From the NCBI GenBank assembly GCA_020846435.1, contig JADLDY010000012.1, forward strand, positions 1 to 64,000: 64,000 bases of DNA. Reading direction: 5' to 3'. Position 1 is the first letter of the stretch, and the number at the start of each line of letters is the position of its first letter. Position numbers and translations under genes: made by a program. This DNA is from Deltaproteobacteria bacterium (GTDB lineage Bacteria; Desulfobacterota; GWC2-55-46). The notes below the pieces were generated by a model. It saw nothing but the letters and a program-made list of their open reading frames with translations, made no database searches and had not been told where the DNA came from. Below are positions 44,231 to 51,750 of the stretch, one piece after another.

Positions 44231-45004
44231 ATGGCAAACGAAAAGACAGTGCAGGTACACGTACCCTACCCGTACCTCATGGAGAAGTCCGAGCGGCTCA
44301 TAGAGGCCGGGATAAACCCGGAGATCTATATGGACGGCTTTTTCATAGAGGAGGCCGTCCCGTCGGATCTCGAGCGGATAAGGGACGCCTTTGCGAACAA
44401 GGGGCTCTCCATCACCCTCCACGGCCCGTACATAGACATGAACCCAGGGAGCGCTGACGAGCCGGTGAGGGTCTCGACAGCGGCCATGTACGCCAAGGTC
44501 CTTCGAGTCATGGAGAGCCTCAGGCCCAAAACAGTCGTCCTTCACGCGGGCTATCATGAGAAAAGGTACAGGGGCAATTATGAGCTCTGGCTCTCCCAGA
44601 GCCTCAAGACCTGGCCATCGCTCGTGGCCGAGGCCGAGCGGATAGGCTCGGTAATAGCCGTCGAGAACATATTCGAGAGGGAGCCTTCCACCTTGAAGCT
44701 CCTCATGGACAACATAGTGTCAAAGAACTTCGGCATCTGCATCGACGCCGGGCACCTCCGGGTATTCTCGGATGTAGACATGGAAGAGTGGTTTCGCGCG
44801 CTCGGGCCGAGGATAGCCGAGGTGCACCTGCATGACAACCACGGCAAGCACGACGAGCACCTCCCTCTTGGCGAGGGCTCCATAGACATACCCAGGTTCC
44901 TGAGCCTTGTCGCCGAGTACGCCAATGATCCGGTTTACACCATAGAGCCGCACGGGGAAGAAACCATGCGGCGGGCGGTCGAGGCTGTAAAGAAGTATTT
45001 GTAA
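44231..45004 (+). CDS. Sugar phosphate isomerase/epimerase-like TIM-barrel protein
   Basis: A 257-residue protein of the xylose isomerase-like/AP endonuclease 2 superfamily. Probable metal ligands are seen at strand ends: LHAGYHEK (His), VIAVENIFER (Glu), CIDAGHLRVF (Asp, His), EVHLHDNHGKHDEH (His/Asp) and TIEPHGEE (Glu). Such enzymes isomerise or epimerise sugars, inosose or hydroxypyruvate; others cut DNA at abasic sites. The shortness and the HxHDNxG pattern favour an isomerase. GGAAGG upstream supports ATG 44231. It lies between the divergent gntR gene and the cobalamin riboswitch, and is possibly the regulator's target. Substrate unknown. Confidence 0.78.
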   Translation: MANEKTVQVHVPYPYLMEKSERLIEAGINPEIYMDGFFIEEAVPSDLERIRDAFANKGLSITLHGPYIDMNPGSADEPVRVSTAAMYAKVLRVMESLRPKTVVLHAGYHEKRYRGNYELWLSQSLKTWPSLVAEAERIGSVIAVENIFEREPSTLKLLMDNIVSKNFGICIDAGHLRVFSDVDMEEWFRALGPRIAEVHLHDNHGKHDEHLPLGEGSIDIPRFLSLVAEYANDPVYTIEPHGEETMRRAVEAVKKYL

Positions 45005-45012
45005 AATTAGCC

Positions 45013-45042
45013 TTGACTCAGGCCAGCCTTAACTGTTAGCCT
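45013..45042 (+). promoter_or_regulatory. Candidate promoter of the cobalamin operon
   Basis: TTGACT (45013-45018), 18-base spacer, TAGCCT (45037-45042). The -10 is weak but the position just upstream of the riboswitch is right. Confidence 0.4.
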
Positions 45043-45054
45043 GATTTAAATTTG

Positions 45055-45216
45055 AGCGTCAGGTGCCCGCCTCAAGGCGGGCTAAAAAGGGAATCCCGTT
45101 AAATCCGGGAGCTGCCCCGCAACTGTATGCGGCGACGAAATCTTTTAAACCACTGGCTTTTTGCCGGGAAGGTAAGAGAGTAGGACGACCCGCGAGCCAG
45201 GAGACCTGCCAGGCGC
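45055..45216 (+). promoter_or_regulatory. Cobalamin riboswitch
   Basis: Conserved elements in order: AGGTGCC, AAGGGAATCCCGTTAAATCCGGGAGCTGCCCCGCAACTG (given here in parts AAGGGAATC, GGGAGCTGCCCCGCAACTGT), CCACTGG, GCCGGGAAGG, and the B12 box GAGCCAGGAGACCTGCC near 45193-45210. It senses adenosylcobalamin or related cobamides. Downstream lies a terminator hairpin (45287-45319), so control is likely transcriptional, repressing the operon when cobamide is plentiful. Confidence 0.97.
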
Positions 45217-45286
45217 TTTTGTTCTGTACCTTCCGAGGGAGAGGGTCGGCAATAGCGCTGGACAATATCTCCAGTAGCGTTTGCTG

Positions 45287-45319
45287 CCCATCCTTATACT
45301 TCAAGGGGTGGGTTTTTTT
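45287..45319 (+). terminator. Terminator of the cobalamin riboswitch expression platform
   Basis: CCCATCCTT (45287-45295) pairs with AAGGGGTGGG (45303-45312) with one bulged base, followed by seven T (45313-45319). It lies 20 bp before cobA. Confidence 0.8.
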
Positions 45320-45339
45320 CGTTCATGGAGGTTTGAGTC

Positions 45340-45873
45340 ATGGGAGCGGCAAAAGCATTGGTGCACATATACACCGGAGAGGGCAAGGGCAAGACGACCG
45401 CCTCGATAGGACTTGCCGTAAGGGCCGTGGGCTCCGGCATGAAGGTCCTGTTCGTGCAGTTCTTCAAGGAGGACAGCGCGCCGTCCGGAGAAAAAGAGGT
45501 GCTCAAGGCCGTCGGGGTCGACCTGGTAAGGTCGAACTGCCGCCATCCGCTCTTCACGGGAGCGAGGACAGACCTCGAGGCTGTCAGGGCTTCTGTGGTA
45601 GGCACTTATGAGGCGGCAAAGGAAAAGCTCATGAGCGGCGGCTATAATCTTGTCGTCTTCGACGAGATTATGTCGGCAATAAACGGCGGCTGGATAAAGA
45701 CAGACGACATATTGAGCTTCCTCGATTCGAGGCCAGAAGGCCTTGAAGTCGTACTGACCGGCAGGAACGCGCCTGTCGAGCTCATGCAGTCGGCCGACTA
45801 TGTCACGGAGATGCTAAAGATAAAGCACCCGTTCGACAACGGCGTGCAGGCAAGGAAGGGGATAGAGTATTGA
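45340..45873 (+). CDS. cobA: Cob(I)alamin adenosyltransferase (CobA/BtuR type)
   Basis: A 177-residue enzyme that attaches the 5'-deoxyadenosyl group of ATP to corrinoids. Its unusual P-loop is YTGEGKGKTTASIG, followed by VLFVQFFKEDS and VFDEIMSAINGGWI, all typical of CobA/CobO. A good GGAGG lies upstream of ATG 45340. It is the first gene after the cobalamin riboswitch and overlaps cobU by four bases. Confidence 0.95.
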   Translation: MGAAKALVHIYTGEGKGKTTASIGLAVRAVGSGMKVLFVQFFKEDSAPSGEKEVLKAVGVDLVRSNCRHPLFTGARTDLEAVRASVVGTYEAAKEKLMSGGYNLVVFDEIMSAINGGWIKTDDILSFLDSRPEGLEVVLTGRNAPVELMQSADYVTEMLKIKHPFDNGVQARKGIEY

Positions 45874-46394
45874 AGACGGGCGGCTTCGTATTCATCGTAG
45901 GCGGGGCTCGCTCAGGCAAAAGCAGCCACGCACTTTCATTGGCCTCGGCGCATGAGGCGTCAGAGAAGGTCTTTATCGCCACGGCCCAGGCCTTTGACGC
46001 GGAGATGTCAGTAAGGATAGAGGCCCACCGTCTTGAAAGAGGAGATAACTGGAAGACTATCGAAGAGCCGCTTGAGGTCGCAAGGATTGTCGAAAGTCTC
46101 GGAGCCGGCAAGGTCATAGTCATAGACTGTCTTACCCTGTGGCTATCGAACCTTATTCATTCAGAAAAGGACGACGCGAAGATAAAAGAAGAGATTGCGG
46201 CCCTTGCCAAAGCCTTTTGCGACTCGCCCTCTGCCGTTATCGGGGTGTCGAACGAGGTCGGGCTCGGGCTCGTGCCTGAAAACGCTCTTGCGAGGAGGTT
46301 TCGCGACCTCTCAGGGCTCATGAACCAGATGATGGCGTCAAATGCGGCTGAGGCGTGGTTCATAGCCTCAGGCCTGCCCTTGAAGCTCAAGTGA
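45870..46394 (+). CDS. cobU: Adenosylcobinamide kinase/guanylyltransferase
   Basis: A 174-residue bifunctional enzyme (CobU/CobP) that phosphorylates adenosylcobinamide and then transfers GMP. The P-loop is IVGGARSGKSSHAL and the guanylylated-histidine region lies in RIEAHRLERGDNW; VIDCLTLWLSNL and GVSNEVGLGLVPEN are family signatures. It starts with TTG 45870 overlapping the cobA stop (TTGA), preceded by GGAAGGGG. The next gene, cobT, supplies the lower-ligand half. Confidence 0.94.
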   Translation: MKTGGFVFIVGGARSGKSSHALSLASAHEASEKVFIATAQAFDAEMSVRIEAHRLERGDNWKTIEEPLEVARIVESLGAGKVIVIDCLTLWLSNLIHSEKDDAKIKEEIAALAKAFCDSPSAVIGVSNEVGLGLVPENALARRFRDLSGLMNQMMASNAAEAWFIASGLPLKLK

Positions 46395-46424
46395 ACAAGG
46401 ATAAAAAATTTTCGGAGAAGAACA

Positions 46425-47495
46425 ATGTCAATTCTTGAAGAAACGCTAAAGGCGATAAAGCCGGTTGATCCGGCTCTCATGGCAAAGGCGCAAGCCCGCC
46501 TCGATATCCTCACAAAGCCCAAGGACAGCCTCGGCAGGTTAGAAGAGTTCGCGAGGCGCATGGTCGCCATAACAGGCGAGATGAGGCCGTCGATCGCGAA
46601 AAAGACCATATTCACATTCGCCGGAGACCATGGGGTCGCCGACGAGGGCGTCTCCGCCTTCCCTAAGGAAGTGACCCGCCAGATGGTATTGAACTTCCTT
46701 TCAGGAGGAGCCGGGATAAACGCTCTGGCCAGGCACGCAGGTGCCGATGTCGTCGTCGTCGACATGGGTGTTGATTTTAATTTCGACGACGCGCCCGGCC
46801 TTGTGAAAAGGAAGGTCGTCCGCGGCACGGCGAATATGCGGCAGGGCCATGCCATGACAAGGGCTGAAGCGATTAAATGCATCGAGGCAGGGATAGAGCT
46901 TGCCGCTGATTATGGCGTAAAGGGCGCGATCTTCGGCACAGGCGAGATGGGCATAGCCAACACCACGCCTTCGAGCGCGATAATAGCGGCATTCTCTGGC
47001 GCTTCAGTCGAGTCTGTCACAGGCAGGGGCACCGGCATAAATGACGCTCTCTTCGCTCACAAGGTGCAGGTGATAGAGGACGCTCTCGCGCTCAACAGGC
47101 CCGACCCCAAAGACCCGATAGATGTCCTCGCCAAGGTCGGCGGGGCCGAGATAGCCGGGATAGCCGGGCTCATACTTGGCGCGGCTTCCAGAAGGGTACC
47201 TGTCGTTATCGACGGCTTCATCTCGACCGCGGGCGCGCTCATCGCCTTTGAGTTGAAGCCAGAGACTAAAGACTACATGTTCTCGGCCCACAGGTCGGTC
47301 GAGAGAGGGCACGCTGTCATGCTCGAGAGGATGGATCTCAGGCCGTTCGTCGATCTCGACTTGAGGCTCGGCGAGGGCACTGGCGCCGCCATAGGCATCT
47401 CCCTTATCGAAGCGGCCCTCAGGGTGTATAATGAGATGGCGACCTTCGGCGACGCGGGCGTCTCCGAAGAGAACACTCTGGAGAGCTCACTGTAA
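46425..47495 (+). CDS. cobT: Nicotinate-nucleotide-dimethylbenzimidazole phosphoribosyltransferase
   Basis: A 356-residue enzyme that activates the lower-ligand base by moving phosphoribose from nicotinate mononucleotide, giving alpha-ribotide. Motifs include [45 protein letters not shown] and the C-terminal [18 protein letters not shown] with the catalytic glutamate. CobT accepts several benzimidazoles, so the true base depends on the organism; the operon's last gene points to 5-hydroxybenzimidazole. GGAG upstream supports ATG 46425. Confidence 0.97.
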   Translation: MSILEETLKAIKPVDPALMAKAQARLDILTKPKDSLGRLEEFARRMVAITGEMRPSIAKKTIFTFAGDHGVADEGVSAFPKEVTRQMVLNFLSGGAGINALARHAGADVVVVDMGVDFNFDDAPGLVKRKVVRGTANMRQGHAMTRAEAIKCIEAGIELAADYGVKGAIFGTGEMGIANTTPSSAIIAAFSGASVESVTGRGTGINDALFAHKVQVIEDALALNRPDPKDPIDVLAKVGGAEIAGIAGLILGAASRRVPVVIDGFISTAGALIAFELKPETKDYMFSAHRSVERGHAVMLERMDLRPFVDLDLRLGEGTGAAIGISLIEAALRVYNEMATFGDAGVSEENTLESSL

Positions 47496-47498
47496 AAT

Positions 47499-48257
47499 AT
47501 GAACAGGTTCTTTATCGCGCTGCAGTTCCTTACTGTTTTCAGGGTCAGAAAAAATCTGTCCTTTGACGAAGCCGAGTTTGGCCGCTCCATGTACCTCTTT
47601 CCGGTCATCGGCGCGCTTCAGGGGCTGATCCTTCTTTTTTCATGGTTTCTCCTCTCGACCCTGCTGCCTGAGACGGTCGCGACGGCTATCCTCATACTGA
47701 TACTCGTACTTACCAACGGCGGGCTCCACCTCGACGGCTTCGCCGACACTGTCGACGGTCTGGCAGGCGGAAAGACGCCTGAGGAGAGGCTCCGCATAAT
47801 GAAGGACAGCTCGACCGGCGCCATCGGCGTCGTCTTCGTGGTTTTAATCCTTCTTATAAAGTACCTCGCCCTCCTGGAGATGCCGTACGAGGCAAAGGCC
47901 AGGGCTATCGTCGCTTTTCCGATAATCGGCAGGTGGGCGATGGTGCCGCTTGCCGCCTGGCTTCCATACGCGAGGCCCGAGGGCGGGCTCGGCGCGGCGT
48001 TTGCCGGTTGCGGACGGGGGGTCCTGCTGAAGGCTACGGCTGTTACAGCCGTCATAGCCGCGCTGCTCTTCGGCCTCTTCTCCCTGGCGCTCATCGGGGC
48101 CATCGGCGTCATGGTCTATCTGTCGTCGAGGTTTTTCAGGAGAAAGGTCGGAGGGGTCACCGGCGACGTATTCGGCTTTCACAGCGAGGCGGCCGAGGTG
48201 GTTTTCCTTGTCCTTGTCCTGGCCCTGATGAACATGCTCACAATGGAGGAGTACTGA
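47499..48257 (+). CDS. cobS: Adenosylcobinamide-GDP ribazoletransferase (cobalamin synthase)
   Basis: A 252-residue inner-membrane enzyme joining AdoCbi-GDP to alpha-ribazole (phosphate). The active-site signature in the first loop is GGLHLDGFADTVDGLAGG with the metal-binding aspartates, followed by MKDSSTGAIGVV. About six to seven hydrophobic helices follow. It starts 3 bp after cobT and its stop overlaps the cobC start (TGATG). Confidence 0.95.
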   Translation: MNRFFIALQFLTVFRVRKNLSFDEAEFGRSMYLFPVIGALQGLILLFSWFLLSTLLPETVATAILILILVLTNGGLHLDGFADTVDGLAGGKTPEERLRIMKDSSTGAIGVVFVVLILLIKYLALLEMPYEAKARAIVAFPIIGRWAMVPLAAWLPYARPEGGLGAAFAGCGRGVLLKATAVTAVIAALLFGLFSLALIGAIGVMVYLSSRFFRRKVGGVTGDVFGFHSEAAEVVFLVLVLALMNMLTMEEY

Positions 48258-48892
48258 TGCGCGCGACGAGGATTTATCTGGTAAGGCACGGACAGGTGGC
48301 AAACCACCACGAATACCGCTATAACGGCCACTTCGACGTAGACATAACAAATACCGGCGTCGAGCAGATGCACAGGGTCTGCGAGTTTATCTCTTCCCGG
48401 GAGATAGGCGCTGTCTACTCCTCGGATTTGCAGAGGACCGTCAAGGGCGCGCGCATAATCGGCAAAAAGCTCGGGGTCGAGCCGGTCATGATGAAATCGC
48501 TCCGCGAGCTCAACCTCGGCAGGTGGGAGGGGCTCACGCGGGCCGAGGCCGTGGCAAAGTACCCGGACGACGCGCACTTCAGCTTCCAGGACCTCGCCAC
48601 CGGCAGGATAAAAGAGGGAGAGAGCCTTCTGGAGCTGCGCGCCAGAGTCTTGCCGGCGATCGAGGAGATACTCGCCAGACACGCGAGCGAGTCCGTGTGC
48701 GTGGTCGCTCACGGAGGGGTCAACAGGGTGATACTGAGCGAGGCCATGAACCTGCCGCTCGAGAACTTCTTCAGGATAGAGCAGGACTACGGCTGTCTTA
48801 ACATAATCGACTACCTCGAGGACGGCATGAAGGTCGTCAAGCTCCTCAACGGAGGGCCTAACCAGGACATGAGGCCGACAGAGATATATTGA
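48257..48892 (+). CDS. cobC: Alpha-ribazole phosphatase (histidine phosphatase family)
   Basis: A 211-residue phosphoglycerate-mutase-like phosphatase. The phospho-histidine motif is YLVRHGQVANHH; further family residues are YSSDLQRTVKGA (Arg), LRELNLGRWEGL (Glu) and VVAHGGVNRV (second His). In the cobalamin context it should remove the phosphate of alpha-ribazole-5'-phosphate or of adenosylcobalamin phosphate. The open frame extends upstream into cobS; ATG 48257, coupled by TGATG, is right. Confidence 0.9.
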   Translation: MRATRIYLVRHGQVANHHEYRYNGHFDVDITNTGVEQMHRVCEFISSREIGAVYSSDLQRTVKGARIIGKKLGVEPVMMKSLRELNLGRWEGLTRAEAVAKYPDDAHFSFQDLATGRIKEGESLLELRARVLPAIEEILARHASESVCVVAHGGVNRVILSEAMNLPLENFFRIEQDYGCLNIIDYLEDGMKVVKLLNGGPNQDMRPTEIY

Positions 48893-50271
48893 TGGCCGCG
48901 CTGAAAAAGAACCGCCCTATCCCCGCCTTTGTCATATCCGGCACTTCCAGCGGCTCAGGCAAGACGCTCATCTCCCTCGGTATAATGGAGGCTCTCAGGC
49001 GGCGCGCTCTCATCGTGCAGCCGTTCAAGACAGGCCCTGATTACATAGACCCGGGCCTCCACAGCCTCCTTCTCGGAAGGCCTTCATACAACCTCGACAC
49101 ATGGATGATGGGAGTAAAAGGGGTGAGGCAGGCCTTTGCAAGGGCATCGTTCGCTTCAGGCTGCGCCGTCGTCGAAGGCGTCATGGGCCTCTTCGACGGC
49201 AGGGGCGGGCTCTCTGAGGAGGGCTCCACGGCCCATCTTGCAAAGACGCTCGGCCTGCCAATTGTGCTCGTCGCCAACGCTGAAAAGGCCGCCCGTTCCA
49301 TGGGCGCGGTCGTGAAGGGTTTTGAGACATTCGATGAGTCTGTCAGCGTCAAGTGGGTCATATTCAACAAGGTCGGTAGCCTCAGGCACGAGAAGATACT
49401 CCGTGATTCTCTTCGCGGCTCGAAGGTCAAGGTGTTGGGCTGTGTGCCGAGGGACTCATCCCTTGTTTTGGAAAGCCGCCACCTGGGGCTCATGACGGCC
49501 TCTGACATTGGAAGCGGCTGGAGAGATTTCGTAAAGAGGGCTGGAGATGTAATGGAAGAGTCCATAAACCTCGAGCTGCTCCTTCGCGGCTCGAAGACTC
49601 TCGTTCCGGCGATAGAACCAAATCCCGCTCCAGCAAAGAGGGTAAGGATAGCCGTCGCTCTCGACAGGGCTTTTTCTTTCTATTATCAGGAGAACCTCGA
49701 CATACTCTCTAACGCTGGAGCCGAGCTCGTGCCTTTCAGCCCTCTTTTGGACAAAACATTGCCCGAAGGTATCGGAGGGATATATCTGGGCGGCGGTTAC
49801 CCTGAGATGCACGCGAAGGCTCTGGAGGATAACAGGTTCCTGCGGGACGAGGTGAGGCGGGCGGTCGAGGCAGGCATGCCTGTTTACGCGGAGTGCGGCG
49901 GCCTCATGTACCTGGGCAAGGCCATAGAAGCAGATCGCAGGGTCAGCAGGATGGCCGGGGTCTTCCCGTGGACGACGAGGCTCCTTCCAAAGAGAAAGGC
50001 TCTCGGCTACAGGGAAGTTTTCCTGAATGAAAACTGCCCGTTCCTCAAAAAGGGAAAGATAAGGGGTCACGAGTTCCATTATTCCGAGATGTCAGGTGCG
50101 CCTTCCGGTGCTTTGGCCTACACGGTCTCTGGCGGGGATAAGAATTACGAAGAGGGCTTTGTCTACAAGAATGCTCTCGCGAGCTACATACACCTTCACT
50201 TCGCTTCAAATCCGGCCTTTGCCGCTGGTTTTGTCAAAGCTTCGGAAGGATTCAGAGGGAGAAAGTCATGA
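48892..50271 (+). CDS. cbiA: Cobyrinate a,c-diamide synthase
   Basis: A 459-residue enzyme that amidates the a and c side chains of the corrin ring using glutamine and ATP. The N-terminal domain has a deviant Walker A SGTSSGSGKTLISLG and QPFKTGPDYIDPG; the C-terminal glutamine amidotransferase-like domain has the nucleophile in VYAECGGLMYLG. Start ATG 48892 overlaps the cobC stop (TGATG). It works earlier in the pathway than the other operon genes; ring-building cbi genes are outside this window. Confidence 0.95.
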   Translation: MAALKKNRPIPAFVISGTSSGSGKTLISLGIMEALRRRALIVQPFKTGPDYIDPGLHSLLLGRPSYNLDTWMMGVKGVRQAFARASFASGCAVVEGVMGLFDGRGGLSEEGSTAHLAKTLGLPIVLVANAEKAARSMGAVVKGFETFDESVSVKWVIFNKVGSLRHEKILRDSLRGSKVKVLGCVPRDSSLVLESRHLGLMTASDIGSGWRDFVKRAGDVMEESINLELLLRGSKTLVPAIEPNPAPAKRVRIAVALDRAFSFYYQENLDILSNAGAELVPFSPLLDKTLPEGIGGIYLGGGYPEMHAKALEDNRFLRDEVRRAVEAGMPVYAECGGLMYLGKAIEADRRVSRMAGVFPWTTRLLPKRKALGYREVFLNENCPFLKKGKIRGHEFHYSEMSGAPSGALAYTVSGGDKNYEEGFVYKNALASYIHLHFASNPAFAAGFVKASEGFRGRKS

Positions 50272-51569
50272 ACTTACTTGAAGCGGCAAAGAACGGTATT
50301 GTAACGGACGCGATAAAAGAGGTCGCCTCGATTGAAGGCGTTGACGCATCAACGCTCCTCGAACACATAGCGCATGGCAGGTGCGTGATACCTCTCAACA
50401 AGAACAGGCCGTCAAGGTTCGTCGGCATAGGCAAGGGCCTTCGCACGAAGATAAACGCGAGCATAGGCACTTCATCCGACATAATAGACCCTTCGGCGGA
50501 GGTTAAAAAGGCATTGGCGGCCCAGAAGGCGGGCGCGGACACCCTGATGGAGCTCTCCGTCGGGGGCGATCTTGACGCCATAAGAAAAGAGGTGCTCTCT
50601 GCGGTGAGCCTCCCTGTTGGCAGCGTGCCTCTGTATCAGGCTTTCAAGGAGGCGATAGAGAAGTACCACGACCCGAACAAGATGCCTGAAGAGCTCCTCT
50701 TCGATGTGCTGGAGAGGCAGTGCGCTGACGGGATATCTTTCATGGCCGTACACTGCGGCATAAACAGGCTCACCATCGAGCGGCTCCGGAAACAGGGCTA
50801 CCGTTACGGCGGCCTCGTTTCAAGGGGAGGTGCCTACATGGTCGGCTGGATGCTCAGCAACAACAAAGAAAACCCGCTCTATGAGAAGTTCGACAGGGTC
50901 GTGGAGATACTCCGCAAATACGACTGCGTCCTGAGCCTCGGCAACGGCCTCAGGGCAGGGGCAATTCACGACAGCCTCGATAGGGCGCAGGTCCAGGAGC
51001 TTCTCATCAACTGTGAGCTCGCCGATATCGGCCGGAAGATGGGCTGCCAGACTATGTGCGAGGGGCCCGGACATCTGCCGCTCGACGACATCGAGGCCAA
51101 TGTGAAGCTCCAGAAGAGGATGAGCAACGACGCCCCCTTTTATGTGCTCGGCCCTTTGACGACGGACATAGGCGCGGGCTACGACCACATATCAGCCGCC
51201 ATAGGCGCGACCGAGGCGGCCAGGTACGGCGCTGACCTGATATGTTATGTTACCCCGGCAGAGCACCTCGCTCTGCCCGATGAGAATGACGTCGTCGAAG
51301 GCGTGAGGGCCGCGAGGGTTGCCGCCCATGTAGGCGACATGGTCAAGCTCGGCAGAAAAGGGCGCGACATGGATATGTCAAAGGCCAGGCGTGACCTTAA
51401 ATGGGAAGAGCAGTTCTCTCTTGGCCTCTTCGGGGAGAAGGCCCGCGAGATAAGGGATTCGCGCGCGCCGATGGAAGAGGACACCTGCACCATGTGCGGC
51501 AGCTTTTGCGCCATGGACAATGTCGAGGCCTACTTCAGGGATAGCCTCAGCGAGAGCCCGAAACGGTAA
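50268..51569 (+). CDS. bzaF: ThiC-like radical SAM enzyme, probable 5-hydroxybenzimidazole synthase
   Basis: A 433-residue member of the ThiC family, which rearranges aminoimidazole ribotide by radical SAM chemistry. The C-terminal cluster motif is C407-T-M-C410-G-S-F-C414 (CX2CX3C); metal/substrate motifs CEGPGHLPLDDIEAN and VLGPLTTDIGAGYDHI are clear. ThiC proper makes the thiamin pyrimidine, while BzaF makes 5-hydroxybenzimidazole for cobamides without oxygen. This gene ends the cobalamin-riboswitch operon, overlaps cbiA by four bases (ATGA), and no thi gene or TPP riboswitch is near, so BzaF is the better call. Sequence alone, by eye, does not exclude ThiC. Confidence 0.78.
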   Translation: MNLLEAAKNGIVTDAIKEVASIEGVDASTLLEHIAHGRCVIPLNKNRPSRFVGIGKGLRTKINASIGTSSDIIDPSAEVKKALAAQKAGADTLMELSVGGDLDAIRKEVLSAVSLPVGSVPLYQAFKEAIEKYHDPNKMPEELLFDVLERQCADGISFMAVHCGINRLTIERLRKQGYRYGGLVSRGGAYMVGWMLSNNKENPLYEKFDRVVEILRKYDCVLSLGNGLRAGAIHDSLDRAQVQELLINCELADIGRKMGCQTMCEGPGHLPLDDIEANVKLQKRMSNDAPFYVLGPLTTDIGAGYDHISAAIGATEAARYGADLICYVTPAEHLALPDENDVVEGVRAARVAAHVGDMVKLGRKGRDMDMSKARRDLKWEEQFSLGLFGEKAREIRDSRAPMEEDTCTMCGSFCAMDNVEAYFRDSLSESPKR

Positions 51570-51606
51570 ATAGTATTCAGGGAACCTCTGATTAATTCAT
51601 TTGTTC

Positions 51607-51638
51607 GTCATTGCGAGCGCAGCGAAGCAATCTCGTCG
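51607..51638. repeat. Palindromic repeat, class A half unit
   Basis: GTCATTGCGAGCGCAGCGAAG then CAATCTCGTCG. One half only, downstream of bzaF. The stretch 51570-51750 shows no convincing terminator. Confidence 0.82.
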
Positions 51639-51750
51639 CTTTCTTGGAATTGTTCCATCTTGTAGCCCGGGATGATTCCTGATATCATTATTTCCTCCGG
51701 ACCTCTCTTTCTAAAAAAGCCGGAAACCTAAAGACGACCGTGAGAGATGA

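Noticed and set aside
50268-51569. Phosphomethylpyrimidine synthase (ThiC) for thiamin
   Set aside because: Not excluded by sequence, but operon context, the B12 riboswitch and the lack of any thiamin gene or TPP riboswitch favour BzaF.
51579-51600. Insertion-sequence end (GGGAACCTCTGATTAATTCA)
   Set aside because: It looks like a possible terminal repeat, but no matching inverted end or transposase is found nearby.
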